The notes beneath the pieces were generated by a model, which worked only from the letters and a program-made list of their open reading frames with translations, was not told where the DNA came from and ran no database searches. Positions 7,990 to 15,823 of a stretch of DNA of 64,000 bases are shown piece after piece. The position numbers and the translations under genes are program-made. The stretch comes from G965216905 sp965216905 (GTDB lineage Bacteria > Actinomycetota > Acidimicrobiia > Spongiisociales > ZC4RG35), in NCBI GenBank assembly GCA_965216905.1, contig OZ244213.1:1054001-1118000 (forward strand), in the 5' to 3' direction. Position 1 is the stretch's first letter; every line of letters starts with the position of its first letter.

Positions 7990-9064
7990 TGGGATGTTCA
8001 GCCGGTGAGGATGCCGATGACTTCGGCGACTTCGTAGTCGACCGCGTCGGAGCGGACCACCGGGTCGTAGTAGAACGGGGCTCCCACCCAACCGTTGCCG
8101 ACCAGCTGGGCGAACCCTCGCCACACGGTGGCGGTCGACACCACATGGGTGCCCTTCCGTAGATACAGGTGCTCGGCTGGAGCCTCGCCCTCCACTCCGG
8201 CACCACCGTCATAGGACGCTGCCGGGCCGTCCCGGGAGTCGGGCAGATCCAACACGTACTCGGAGAACCCCGACCCGTCGAAGGCGGCCTCCATCCCCCG
8301 GAACACACAATCGGACTCACACTCCGGCGCCCACATCACCCGATCCACCCACGCAAACGCCTGCAGGTTCCAGGTGGTGCCCAACGCATCAACCGACGCC
8401 GTCAACGGTCCGATCGTCGCCGCGTTCGGCTGAGAGAAGTCGTACCACAACCAGGTCTCCAACCCGGTCAGACCCCGCACCAGCGGATTGTGATGGACCT
8501 GTGACGACGGCACCTTCGATGCCACATCGACCGCATCCACCGGACCATCAAAGATCGTCAAACACACGAACGCGAACTCACCCCGCACCGTCAACCCCGG
8601 ACCCGACAGAAAGTCCTCGGTCCAGTTCGTGCCCCGACCGCCCGTCCACCCATCCTCGCCATACCAACGGGTCCCCGACACCATCAACACCTGCCCGTGC
8701 TCACAGGTCGGCACCTCCCCATCCACCTCCACCCGGATGATCCGACCCGGATCAACGATCAGGTCGATCTCACGTGACGTCGCCGGCAACCACACATCCG
8801 TCGTGATCGCCGTACAGAAGACGATCTCGCTTACCGACGCATCCACCCCCGTCGCATCGATCAACTCCAAGGCCTGCTCCGCCGTCAGATTGTGATACGA
8901 CATGAACCGCCAGGACCGCTCCTCATCATCGGGATCGTCCAACGAACCACGCAGATACTCCCGAACCGCCACCCGCACCTCCGCACACGGCCACGACTTC
9001 ACCCGCGCCGCCTCCCCCGAACCACCCTGAATCAACAACGTCCCATCCAACGAATACGCCGACA
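7990..9064. repeat. duplicated block 1, copy in module A
   Basis: This 1075-bp block recurs in the same orientation at 13593-14667 (constant offset 5603) with no difference in the regions I compared. It covers nearly all of the secreted-protein gene. Identity stops abruptly on both sides. Confidence 0.85.
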
Positions 9065-9182
9065 GCGAGGACTCGGCTGCGCCCTCCCATGTCTCATGGC
9101 CGTCAGCCAAAGCCACAGACGAAAGCACCATGAGTACCGACACCATCAGAACGAGCTTCCCAGTTCGAGCAAACACCCTCAC
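7998..9182 (-). CDS. secreted protein of module A (signal peptide, Gly-Leu-Thr-Gly-Leu-Glu-Thr family)
   Basis: 394 residues from GTG 9182, which overlaps the lipoprotein stop (GTGA). The N-terminus is a signal peptide (VRVFARTGKLVLMVS... to VALADG). No membrane anchor follows, so it is probably exported. Motifs shared with modules B and C are GLTGLETWLWYDFSQP, AFAWVDRVMW, the YLRKG motif with a following Thr/Val-rich strand, and YEVAEVIGILTG at the C-terminus. These suggest a beta-rich extracellular protein. From codon 40 onward the sequence is identical to module B in every stretch compared. Function is unknown. The coupled lipoprotein is the obvious partner. Confidence 0.75.
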   Translation of the reverse strand: MRVFARTGKLVLMVSVLMVLSSVALADGHETWEGAAESSLSAYSLDGTLLIQGGSGEAARVKSWPCAEVRVAVREYLRGSLDDPDDEERSWRFMSYHNLTAEQALELIDATGVDASVSEIVFCTAITTDVWLPATSREIDLIVDPGRIIRVEVDGEVPTCEHGQVLMVSGTRWYGEDGWTGGRGTNWTEDFLSGPGLTVRGEFAFVCLTIFDGPVDAVDVASKVPSSQVHHNPLVRGLTGLETWLWYDFSQPNAATIGPLTASVDALGTTWNLQAFAWVDRVMWAPECESDCVFRGMEAAFDGSGFSEYVLDLPDSRDGPAASYDGGAGVEGEAPAEHLYLRKGTHVVSTATVWRGFAQLVGNGWVGAPFYYDPVVRSDAVDYEVAEVIGILTG

Positions 9183-9946
9183 TCCCTCCAATACATCTGC
9201 CAACCGAGATCGGTCGGCACCAGAACGGCGACGTCTCTTCCCTCGAAACCATCATCTGCCACTGCGACCTCGCCGGTCGTGCGGTCTAGGAACGCGAAGT
9301 CCCCACCACTGATGTTGTAGGCAAAGACCCTCGATCCATCAGGAATCCGATCCCGCACATCCACGGGGACTTCAGATTCAGCATCCTCCTCAGAGAGTTC
9401 CACGATGTCGGAGAGGGACACCTCTCCGGTCGAGGAGGCGTCCAGCACCCATTCCCGAACGAATAGGAACATCTTGTCGTCTTCGACTTGTTTGCGGGCT
9501 GGGCTGTCGGGAACGGTGATGATCTCCGCCCACCGTCGCCATGGTGCGACCGTGATCTGGTTCTCCCAAACGATCAGATTCCTGAGGGCCGTTTCCGGAT
9601 CGGCGACGTTGATGTCGGGCATCTCGAGTTCCCACTCGTAGTCCTCATACAACAGGTCGACCTCGTCGGAGATCTCCTCGTACAGCGCCCGAAGCGCCTC
9701 GGGATCACCGACCACCTCCCCCGCATCCGTCGTCGTGGTGGTAGCGGGCTGGGTGGTGGTCGTCTCCGCCACCGTCGTCGTGGTATCCACGGCGGTCGTG
9801 GTCGTCTCGACCTGCGGCACCGTCGACGGCACCGCCGGCACGGTGGTGGTCGTCGAAGAAGCCGAAGGAGAACACGCCGCCAACATGACGACACTCATCG
9901 CCACGCCGACCGCCGCGAGCGGACCCCTCACACTCCCCCGATACAT
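9179..9946 (-). CDS. lipoprotein of module A
   Basis: 255 residues from ATG 9946. Signal peptide ends in a lipobox (VVMLAACS), giving a predicted lipidated Cys near residue 24 and an anchor on the outer face of the membrane. A Thr/Val/Pro-rich linker of about 55 residues and an acidic helix (PEALRALYEEISDEVDLLYE) follow, identical to module B. The remaining 125 residues differ strongly from B but keep short landmarks such as APWRRWAEIITV, FVREWVLD and DLGWQMYWRE. Translation is coupled to the secreted protein. The gene may deliver a variable domain at the cell surface; this is inference. Confidence 0.75.
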   Translation of the reverse strand: MYRGSVRGPLAAVGVAMSVVMLAACSPSASSTTTTVPAVPSTVPQVETTTTAVDTTTTVAETTTTQPATTTTTDAGEVVGDPEALRALYEEISDEVDLLYEDYEWELEMPDINVADPETALRNLIVWENQITVAPWRRWAEIITVPDSPARKQVEDDKMFLFVREWVLDASSTGEVSLSDIVELSEEDAESEVPVDVRDRIPDGSRVFAYNISGGDFAFLDRTTGEVAVADDGFEGRDVAVLVPTDLGWQMYWRE

Positions 9947-10178
9947 GAGTCGATCCTGTCCCAACCCCGGGTCCATGTCAACCACGATCGCCGTCAGCAG
10001 AACGGTGGCCGACGCGTCGTTGACACGTCGAGCCACCGCCTGCGGTCACCGGCAAGCAGATCCCCGGGTGGTGACGGAAGCCTCGGTCGCCCAATCCCCG
10101 GGAGCCCCCTTGTGTGCTCACCGGCCGGTGGGCCGCCTTGGGAGCGGGCCACCATCGGGCACCACTCAACGACATCGA
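9596..10178. repeat. duplicated block 2, copy in module A
   Basis: 583 bp matching 15187-15769 with one noted substitution. It covers the lipoprotein N-terminus, its signal peptide and about 230 bp of shared upstream DNA, and ends abruptly at 10178, where unrelated toxin-remnant sequence begins. Confidence 0.85.
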
Positions 10179-10649
10179 CCCCACCACCCCCAACAACCCT
10201 TCACCCCACCCAACCTCACCATCCAACCCACCCACCCCCTCGACCCCACCAACCAAACCGCCACCACCCTCACCGAACTCGCATGGACAACACTCCTCGG
10301 CAGAACAGGACAGATCCGCTACCGATCGACCCACGTTGCCGGACATCGGGTGGACGTCCTCGTCAAGTCTGCCGCCGCCCCGGACCGGAACGGGTTGACG
10401 CGCGCGGGACGTGCGCTGCGGAAGCATGCATCCCGTTCTGGCAGTGCATTCGAGACCACTTCCGGTTCCGCCTTGGAACGGAACGCCGAGGCTCTCGACC
10501 TTGTGCGGTCGATGCCGAGGGATTCGCACGGTCAGCGAGTGCGACGGCACCATGCCTTGCATGGGAATGTCATCGAGGTACGTACCCGCGACGGACGCTG
10601 ACTCCGGTATACGCGTTCTGGAACCTTCCTAGGATTCCTCGAACCATGA
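10179..10649 (+). pseudogene. C-terminal toxin-domain remnant of an RHS/CdiA-like polymorphic toxin, with internal stop
   Basis: The frame reads GRALRKHASRSGSAF, then RRHHALHGNVIEV, then DGR, a TGA at 10599-10601, and continues in frame as LRYTRSGTFLGFLEP before a second TGA at 10647. This matches a widespread C-terminal toxin domain of secreted polymorphic toxins, normally written ...DGRGxRY...GxFxGFLEP. The in-frame TGA therefore replaces a conserved Gly codon (GGA to TGA). The upstream 250 bp carry only Pro/Thr-rich decayed sequence with no start or delivery domain. An immunity-like gene overlaps the true end by four bases. Family match is from memory. Confidence 0.55.
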
Positions 10650-10870
10650 CCACACCCAACGTGGAGCTGACGCTCACCTCCCCGCCGGACGAGGACGATG
10701 TAGTTGTCGAACTCTCATACGGCGGCGTGGAGTTTGGTTTCGTGCGGCCTCGACCGGATGGTCACGAGGTCGCATTCTTCGGCGATGGCCGGGGCGCTGT
10801 CCCCGTCGAAGTAGCCATCGCCGGAATTCGCCGAGCGGTCGCGCGGGTCGATTCGCCATCTGACTCGTGA
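10646..10870 (+). CDS. immunity-like protein paired with the toxin remnant
   Basis: 74 residues. The ATG overlaps the second, true stop of the toxin remnant (ATGA), as expected for a toxin-immunity pair. The sequence VELTLTSPPDEDDVVVEL, then GVEFGFVRPRPDGHEVAFF, resembles small immunity proteins that accompany this class of toxin (TSPPD...LVAEIW... pattern). It is intact even though the toxin is truncated and carries a stop, so it may protect against toxins of sibling cells. No signal peptide. Confidence 0.55.
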   Translation: MTTPNVELTLTSPPDEDDVVVELSYGGVEFGFVRPRPDGHEVAFFGDGRGAVPVEVAIAGIRRAVARVDSPSDS

Positions 10871-10948
10871 CTTCTCGGACGTCCGACGTTGTAGCGAGAA
10901 GGGGCCGACGGCAACGAGTCTCCTGAGCCTCTGCCCGGCAGCTCCGAG

Positions 10949-11125
10949 ATGGTGCGGGTGGGTCGGAGACCGAAACCGGGCGGCGGTTGCAGGCGTCGGT
11001 GAGGCCACCCTGGCCGCGGCCGACACCTACGAGGTGGTGAACGCCAAGGGGACCCCACCAACCAAACACGACCACCCTCACCGACCTGACGGAACCGCTT
11101 CTCCCGGCACACCCCGGAACAGTGA
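10949..11125 (+). pseudogene. fused remnants of an ESX-like gene and an immunity-gene tail
   Basis: 10949-11045 matches both ends of the intact ESX-like gene at 15824-16099 (start region with ETETGRRLQ-like coding, then the ADTYEVVNA end), with the middle deleted. From 11050 the DNA resembles the 3' end of the gene interrupted at 17163-19203 (a DPTNQT-like start, then the RFSRHTP terminus and TGA at 11123). No open frame spans the two. This is debris from the same gene order seen intact at 15.8-19.2 kb. Confidence 0.55.
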
Positions 11126-11310
11126 CCCTCCCACCCGACGCGTGGGCACCCACCGAAGCCAAACCAGCGGCGGTGTCCCGCCCGGTCATCCGATTGGATT
11201 GATCCAGGTGACCTCACCGAATCGGGCGAAATCGCCGTCGGTAGACGCCACCGCCACACCGTGATCGATCGCAAGCGCCGCCAGCGCGGCGTCGGTCACC
11301 AGCGGCCCCC
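11095..11310. repeat. 216-bp segment shared with 19173-19388
   Basis: Same orientation, constant offset 8078, several substitutions and no indels. It contains the end of an immunity-like gene and the C-terminal quarter of vapC. Here it is part of a complete vapC; at 19 kb it is cut at 19388. Confidence 0.75.
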
Positions 11311-11611
11311 GCAGATCGTGACCCTCGAGCAGTCCACGAAAGATATCCCCATAGCCCGGCCCGGGCGATGGAACCCAGCTCGCCGGGGCAGCCCGCCATT
11401 CGTCGACCTGCTCGCCGGCCTCGGCGGCCGTCAGCGGCCGCTCGAACAGCGAAGCGTTGGTGCTCACCCGGACGAAGGCCACCAGACTCTGCCACGGCAA
11501 GCCCACACGGACGGGACCGTTCAACACCTCGGTCAGCCAATCCCGAGCGGCGGCGTGATGGACCGATCCCCGATGACGCGCATAGATCAAGAGGTTGGCG
11601 TCGACGATCAC
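11186..11611 (-). CDS. vapC: VapC-family PIN-domain ribonuclease toxin
   Basis: 141 residues. The N-terminus MIVDANLLIYARH carries the first catalytic Asp. VAFVRVSTNASLF is a conserved core helix, LVTDAALAALAIDHGVAVASTDGDF holds the second and third acidic positions, and FARFGEVTWINPI is the classic C-terminus of the RHH-linked VapC group. All catalytic positions are present. It overlaps the antitoxin stop by four bases. The toxin would cleave RNA and be neutralised by its VapB. Confidence 0.9.
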   Translation of the reverse strand: MIVDANLLIYARHRGSVHHAAARDWLTEVLNGPVRVGLPWQSLVAFVRVSTNASLFERPLTAAEAGEQVDEWRAAPASWVPSPGPGYGDIFRGLLEGHDLRGPLVTDAALAALAIDHGVAVASTDGDFARFGEVTWINPIG

Positions 11612-11844
11612 CGCCGATCGGGGCCTTCCAGCGCATCGAGCAGACCACCGATGTCATCGAGAGGGAGACGAGCCGCTCCCAGATCGCTCGTCGCCTGCGT
11701 GAATCTTGCCGGCTGGGCTTCGCCGACTCGGAGGCCGCGTCTGACGAGTTCGTTCACCGCCTCACTCGGTCCAATGCCCCGGTCCCGCCGGAGCCGCTCC
11801 ACCGCCGCCGCAACATCATCATCCATCGTGATGGTCGTACGCAT
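11608..11844 (-). CDS. vapB: VapB-family ribbon-helix-helix antitoxin
   Basis: 78 residues. MRTTITMDDDVAAAVERL is a CopG/RHH strand and first helix; PSEAVNELVRRGL is the second helix. The C-terminal tail (LPLDDIGGLLDALE) should bind VapC. First gene of the pair, starting with ATG 11844. A TATGAT box lies six bases upstream and overlaps a 12-bp palindrome, which fits autorepression of a leaderless operon. Confidence 0.88.
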   Translation of the reverse strand: MRTTITMDDDVAAAVERLRRDRGIGPSEAVNELVRRGLRVGEAQPARFTQATSDLGAARLPLDDIGGLLDALEGPDRR

Positions 11845-11850
11845 GTGCTC

Positions 11851-11868
11851 ATCATAGCATCATGATGC
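11851..11868 (-). promoter_or_regulatory. promoter and palindromic operator of vapBC
   Basis: On the minus strand, TATGAT occupies 11856-11851 and is followed by six bases and the vapB ATG. Immediately upstream lies GCATCATGATGC (11857-11868), a perfect 12-bp palindrome. The combination suits an RHH antitoxin binding over the promoter. Confidence 0.55.
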
Positions 11869-11904
11869 GCCCAACGCCCCTGCGACTGTCTCGGTGACAT
11901 GGTG

Positions 11905-11910
11905 TATCGT
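11905..11910 (+). promoter_or_regulatory. -10 box of the second vapBC operon
   Basis: TATCGT, then six bases, then ATG 11917. Same leaderless layout as the neighbouring pairs. It decides the vapB start at 11917 over the in-frame ATG at 11899, which would lie upstream of the -10 box. Confidence 0.5.
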
Positions 11911-11916
11911 ATGTGT

Positions 11917-12132
11917 ATGTCTCGCACCAACATCGATATCGACGACGACGCCTGTGAGGTCGTGATGAAGCGATTTCACCTTTCTTCCAAGAGAGATGCC
12001 GTGAACTACGCCCTTCGACTGGTGGCCGGAGAGGTACTCGACGTGGAGAGTGCCCGCCAGTTGCGCGGCTCGGGTTGGACTGGCGACTTCGAGGACATGC
12101 GGGCCATCCGAACCGTTCCTGCCGGCGAGTGA
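11917..12132 (+). CDS. vapB: VapB-family antitoxin
   Basis: 71 residues. MSRTNIDIDDDACEVVM is the DNA-binding strand and helix, FHLSSKRDAVNYALRLVAG continues the fold, and ARQLRGSGWTGDFEDMRA is the usual C-terminal toxin-binding motif (GxGWxGDLxxMR) of this VapB type. The start at 11917 follows the leaderless -10 box. It overlaps the toxin gene by four bases. Confidence 0.9.
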   Translation: MSRTNIDIDDDACEVVMKRFHLSSKRDAVNYALRLVAGEVLDVESARQLRGSGWTGDFEDMRAIRTVPAGE

Positions 12133-12515
12133 TCCTCATCGATACGTCGGCGTGGGTCGAGTTCCTTCGCGACACCGGTTCGCCGACCTGCAACGCCGTC
12201 GACCGACTCCTCGACTCGGAGATCGCCACGTGTGATGTCGTGCGGATGGAAGTGCTCGCCGGCGCCAAGGATGAGGCCCATGTCGCAAAGCTGCGCGGAC
12301 TGCTGGGACGAGCGACGCTGCTTCCGACCGGATCAACCGAATACGAATCCGCCGCATCGCTCTTCCGCACCTGCCGCCGCCGAGGGGCAACCGTCCGCAA
12401 GCTCATCGACTGTCTGATCGGCGCGGTCGCCATACGCCACGGAACACCGATCCTCCACTCCGACGACGACTTCGACATCCTCGCCCGCCACACGGCGCTC
12501 CAGATCCATGCATGA
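12129..12515 (+). CDS. vapC: VapC-family PIN-domain ribonuclease toxin
   Basis: 128 residues from GTG 12129 (GTGA overlap with vapB). VILIDTSAWVEFLRDTG has the first catalytic Asp; VVRMEVLAGAKDEAH supplies the second acidic residue; TVRKLIDCLIGAVAIRHG and DDDFDILARH complete the quartet. A full-length, intact PIN toxin of the type that cleaves initiator tRNA or rRNA in other species; the target here cannot be read from sequence. Confidence 0.92.
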   Translation: MILIDTSAWVEFLRDTGSPTCNAVDRLLDSEIATCDVVRMEVLAGAKDEAHVAKLRGLLGRATLLPTGSTEYESAASLFRTCRRRGATVRKLIDCLIGAVAIRHGTPILHSDDDFDILARHTALQIHA

Positions 12516-12559
12516 ACGATCTCAAGGCCAGGTTCCGTCTCCTACCTGACCTTCGAGAC

Positions 12560-12911
12560 CTAACACCTGCGACCCAGGCGCCGATTTCAACGACTTGCAG
12601 TGCTCGCTGGTCGACGGGTTCTACGCCGAGGGCATCCCCGCAACGGTCGAAGCGTCGCCGAATGCCCGCAAGGCGCATGTCGCAGGGTCGGTCCAAGGGA
12701 TCAACTTCGACCTCCACGCACGCGCCAACACACTCAACTCGCGGAGCAGCGACCCGGAAGTCGACAAAGACGGCACGCGCTACAAGCTCATCCTCACGGA
12801 CACATCCGGATCCCGCCCTCCGACGGGACGTCCCAGTCGCAGATGTCCTCCCGCGACGACGTCGGGTCGGCCGGGATCGAGACGACGGTCTACCGACAGA
12901 TCGGCAACTGA
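12560..12911 (+). pseudogene. unrecognised coding remnant
   Basis: One frame reads DPGADFNDLQCSLVDGFYAE, continues through AHVAGSVQGINFDLHARA and DGTRYKLILTDTSGS, then shifts near 12820 to GTSQSQMSSRDDVGSAGIET before a stop at 12911. The protein-like composition ends in a stop upstream and there is no start codon with a ribosome site. It looks like the frameshifted C-terminal part of a lost gene. I do not recognise the family. Confidence 0.35.
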
Positions 12912-12950
12912 AGGGCGGCGACAGCCCTACCGATCGCGATACCACCTTGA

Positions 12951-12956
12951 TATCAT
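12951..12956 (+). promoter_or_regulatory. -10 box of the doc operon
   Basis: TATCAT, six bases, then ATG 12963. It overlaps a short palindrome (TGATATCA, 12948-12955). The spacing supports ATG 12963 rather than GTG 12960 as the antitoxin start. Confidence 0.5.
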
Positions 12957-12962
12957 AGTGTG

Positions 12963-13169
12963 ATGGCGCTCACGGTCCGTACCGATGAAGAACTCCAACA
13001 CGCCCTCGACGCGCTGGCGCACCACGAGGGTCTGTCGCGCCAGGAGATCATCCGACGGGCGGTACTGGAACGGTACGAACGGGCCGGACATGCGCGACGG
13101 GTGGCGGAGAGCACCAATCGGATGGCCGAACGGTGGGGCGACGTGTTGGACCGACTCGGAGCCGTGTGA
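12963..13169 (+). CDS. CopG/RHH antitoxin of a Doc-type pair
   Basis: 68 residues. MALTVRTDEELQHALDALA followed by GLSRQEIIRRAVLERYERAG is a clear ribbon-helix-helix fold. The C-terminal third should wrap the toxin. The stop overlaps the GTG of the toxin gene (GTGA). Doc toxins usually pair with Phd, but RHH partners are also common in Actinobacteria. Confidence 0.85.
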   Translation: MALTVRTDEELQHALDALAHHEGLSRQEIIRRAVLERYERAGHARRVAESTNRMAERWGDVLDRLGAV

Positions 13170-13534
13170 GCGACGTCGACTATCTCGACCTCGATGACCT
13201 GTTGGAGATGGTGCGCCTGCTAAGGATCGGGCCGGTACGGGACGTCGGATTGCTCGACTCGGCCGTCCACCGGCCACAATCCTCAGCCTTCGGCGTCGAC
13301 GCCTATCCGACCCTGGCCCTGAAGGCCGGTGCGCTGCTGCACTCGATCGTCTCCAACCACGCCCTCGCCGATGGGAACAAGCGGCTGGGCTGGCTGGCCA
13401 CGATGGTGTTCCTCGATCTCAACGAAGCCGCCACCACCCTCGACGACCAATCCGCCTTCCAACTGGTGATGGACGTGGCCGCCGGACGACTGGACGCACC
13501 GGAGATCGCCGAGCAGATCTCGATCGCCGGTTGA
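13166..13534 (+). CDS. doc: Doc-family (Fic fold) toxin
   Basis: 122 residues from GTG 13166. It carries HALADGNKRLGW, the Doc form of the Fic motif (HxFxDGNKR) with the catalytic His and the Lys that replaces the Fic Gly. SAVHRPQSSAFGVDAYPTL is the substrate-flap region. Doc proteins phosphorylate elongation factor Tu and stop translation. The length is normal and all motif residues are present except that the usual Phe after His is Ala-Leu. It ends 66 bp before module B. Confidence 0.88.
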   Translation: MSDVDYLDLDDLLEMVRLLRIGPVRDVGLLDSAVHRPQSSAFGVDAYPTLALKAGALLHSIVSNHALADGNKRLGWLATMVFLDLNEAATTLDDQSAFQLVMDVAAGRLDAPEIAEQISIAG

Positions 13535-13592
13535 CCGCACCTTCTGCCTCGGGTGTCTCCGTAGTGGGCGGTCGCTAGGAAGACTCCAGCCG

Positions 13593-14667
13593 TGGGATGT
13601 TCAGCCGGTGAGGATGCCGATGACTTCGGCGACTTCGTAGTCGACCGCGTCGGAGCGGACCACCGGGTCGTAGTAGAACGGGGCTCCCACCCAACCGTTG
13701 CCGACCAGCTGGGCGAACCCTCGCCACACGGTGGCGGTCGACACCACATGGGTGCCCTTCCGTAGATACAGGTGCTCGGCTGGAGCCTCGCCCTCCACTC
13801 CGGCACCACCGTCATAGGACGCTGCCGGGCCGTCCCGGGAGTCGGGCAGATCCAACACGTACTCGGAGAACCCCGACCCGTCGAAGGCGGCCTCCATCCC
13901 CCGGAACACACAATCGGACTCACACTCCGGCGCCCACATCACCCGATCCACCCACGCAAACGCCTGCAGGTTCCAGGTGGTGCCCAACGCATCAACCGAC
14001 GCCGTCAACGGTCCGATCGTCGCCGCGTTCGGCTGAGAGAAGTCGTACCACAACCAGGTCTCCAACCCGGTCAGACCCCGCACCAGCGGATTGTGATGGA
14101 CCTGTGACGACGGCACCTTCGATGCCACATCGACCGCATCCACCGGACCATCAAAGATCGTCAAACACACGAACGCGAACTCACCCCGCACCGTCAACCC
14201 CGGACCCGACAGAAAGTCCTCGGTCCAGTTCGTGCCCCGACCGCCCGTCCACCCATCCTCGCCATACCAACGGGTCCCCGACACCATCAACACCTGCCCG
14301 TGCTCACAGGTCGGCACCTCCCCATCCACCTCCACCCGGATGATCCGACCCGGATCAACGATCAGGTCGATCTCACGTGACGTCGCCGGCAACCACACAT
14401 CCGTCGTGATCGCCGTACAGAAGACGATCTCGCTTACCGACGCATCCACCCCCGTCGCATCGATCAACTCCAAGGCCTGCTCCGCCGTCAGATTGTGATA
14501 CGACATGAACCGCCAGGACCGCTCCTCATCATCGGGATCGTCCAACGAACCACGCAGATACTCCCGAACCGCCACCCGCACCTCCGCACACGGCCACGAC
14601 TTCACCCGCGCCGCCTCCCCCGAACCACCCTGAATCAACAACGTCCCATCCAACGAATACGCCGACA
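13593..14667. repeat. duplicated block 1, copy in module B
   Basis: Counterpart of 7990-9064; see that entry. The left junction lies 58 bp after the doc stop. Confidence 0.85.
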
Positions 14668-14767
14668 ACTCCGAATCGACCGTGACCACCTCATCGGCCC
14701 GTACCGGTGTCCCGAGCAAGACGAGCGCGAGCCCGATCACCACACCACTCCACATCCGAGATCTCAT
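13601..14767 (-). CDS. secreted protein of module B
   Basis: 388 residues from ATG 14767, overlapping the lipoprotein stop (ATGA). The signal peptide (MRSRMWSGVVIGLALVLLGT, cleavage after VRA) is unrelated to that of module A. From about residue 33 (LSAYSLDGTLLIQGGSGEAA) the protein is identical to A. So the mature protein is conserved and only the export signal has changed with the neighbouring lipoprotein domain. Motifs GLTGLETWLWYD and WVDRVMW are also present in module C. Confidence 0.75.
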   Translation of the reverse strand: MRSRMWSGVVIGLALVLLGTPVRADEVVTVDSELSAYSLDGTLLIQGGSGEAARVKSWPCAEVRVAVREYLRGSLDDPDDEERSWRFMSYHNLTAEQALELIDATGVDASVSEIVFCTAITTDVWLPATSREIDLIVDPGRIIRVEVDGEVPTCEHGQVLMVSGTRWYGEDGWTGGRGTNWTEDFLSGPGLTVRGEFAFVCLTIFDGPVDAVDVASKVPSSQVHHNPLVRGLTGLETWLWYDFSQPNAATIGPLTASVDALGTTWNLQAFAWVDRVMWAPECESDCVFRGMEAAFDGSGFSEYVLDLPDSRDGPAASYDGGAGVEGEAPAEHLYLRKGTHVVSTATVWRGFAQLVGNGWVGAPFYYDPVVRSDAVDYEVAEVIGILTG

Positions 14768-15537
14768 TGATCGTCCCTCCACCACATCTGCCACCCCAAC
14801 TCCGTCGGAACCATCACCGCCGCATCCAGAGAAGTCGAACCCGGATACTCATCCACCACCTCGCCGGACCCCACCTCAATGACCTCGAACGTGCCGAACG
14901 TCTCCGTGAACTGGAAGGCAACACCGTCTTCGGGCATCTCTTCGATCACGGCAGCAGGGATGAACTCACTCAACTCGTCCTCGCCGACCATACGAACATC
15001 GGCAATCGAGTAGCCCTCCTCTCCAGTCCGGTGGATCACCCAGTCTCTGACAGCAAGCAGATCAGCATCAGCAATGAACGCGGCTCTCGCCGGGCTTCCT
15101 TCGACCGTGACGAGCTCAGACCATCGATCCCAGGGAACCGCGTTTGTGTCTGAGTCGAACGTCACTGCGGCGACAAGTGCGTCCCGCGGATCGGCGACGT
15201 TGATGTCGGGCATCTCGAGTTCCCACTCGTAGTCCTCATACAACAGGTCGACCTCGTCGGAGATCTCCTCGTACAGCGCCCGAAGCGCCTCGGGATCACC
15301 GACCACCTCCCCCGCATCCGTCGTCGTGGTGGTAGCGGGCTGGGTGGTGGTCGTCTCCGCCACCGTCGTCGTGGTATCCACGGCGGTCGTGGTCGTCTCG
15401 ACCTGCGGCACCGTCGACGGCACCGACGGCACGGTGGTGGTCGTCGAAGAAGCCGAAGGAGAACACGCCGCCAACATGACGACACTCATCGCCACGCCGA
15501 CCGCCGCGAGCGGACCCCTCACACTCCCCCGATACAT
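14764..15537 (-). CDS. lipoprotein of module B
   Basis: 257 residues from ATG 15537. Signal peptide, LAAC lipobox, Thr-rich linker and acidic helix are the same as in module A apart from one Ala/Ser change in the linker. The last 130 residues are a diverged homologue of the A domain (VPWDRWSELVTVEGSPARAA, VRDWVI, VPTELGWQMWWRDDQ). Surface lipoprotein, translationally coupled to the secreted protein. Function unknown. Confidence 0.75.
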   Translation of the reverse strand: MYRGSVRGPLAAVGVAMSVVMLAACSPSASSTTTTVPSVPSTVPQVETTTTAVDTTTTVAETTTTQPATTTTTDAGEVVGDPEALRALYEEISDEVDLLYEDYEWELEMPDINVADPRDALVAAVTFDSDTNAVPWDRWSELVTVEGSPARAAFIADADLLAVRDWVIHRTGEEGYSIADVRMVGEDELSEFIPAAVIEEMPEDGVAFQFTETFGTFEVIEVGSGEVVDEYPGSTSLDAAVMVPTELGWQMWWRDDQ

Positions 15538-15769
15538 GAGTCGATCCTGTCCCAACCCCGGGTCCATGTCAACCACGATCGCCGTCAGCAGAACGGTGGC
15601 CGACGCGTCGTTGACACGTCGAGCCACCGCCTGCGGTCACCGGCAAGCAGATCCCCGGGTGGTGACGGAAGCCTCGGTCGCCCAATCCCCGGGAGCCCCC
15701 TTGTGTGCTCACCGGCCGGTGGGCCGCCTTGGGAGCGGGCCACCATCGGGCACCACTCAACGACATCGA
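15187..15769. repeat. duplicated block 2, copy in module B
   Basis: Counterpart of 9596-10178. Ends at 15769, 55 bp before the ESX-like gene pair on the other strand, so the pair and the modules share one divergent upstream region. Confidence 0.85.
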
Positions 15770-15823
15770 TGTCAAAGAACGCACAAAGCCCCGGATGACC
15801 GACCCCATCATATGTTTTCTGTG

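Noticed and set aside
9720..9860. Microsatellite-like GGT/GTC tracts in the lipoprotein genes
   Set aside because: They encode Thr/Val/Pro linkers with irregular codons and are not true tandem repeats.
10599..10601. TGA in the toxin remnant as a selenocysteine codon
   Set aside because: The family has Gly here, no selenocysteine element is visible, and the upstream gene is already truncated.
9488..10870. 460-codon plus-strand frame rich in Pro, Arg and His
   Set aside because: It is antisense to the module A lipoprotein and only its last 74 codons, starting at 10646, look like a gene.
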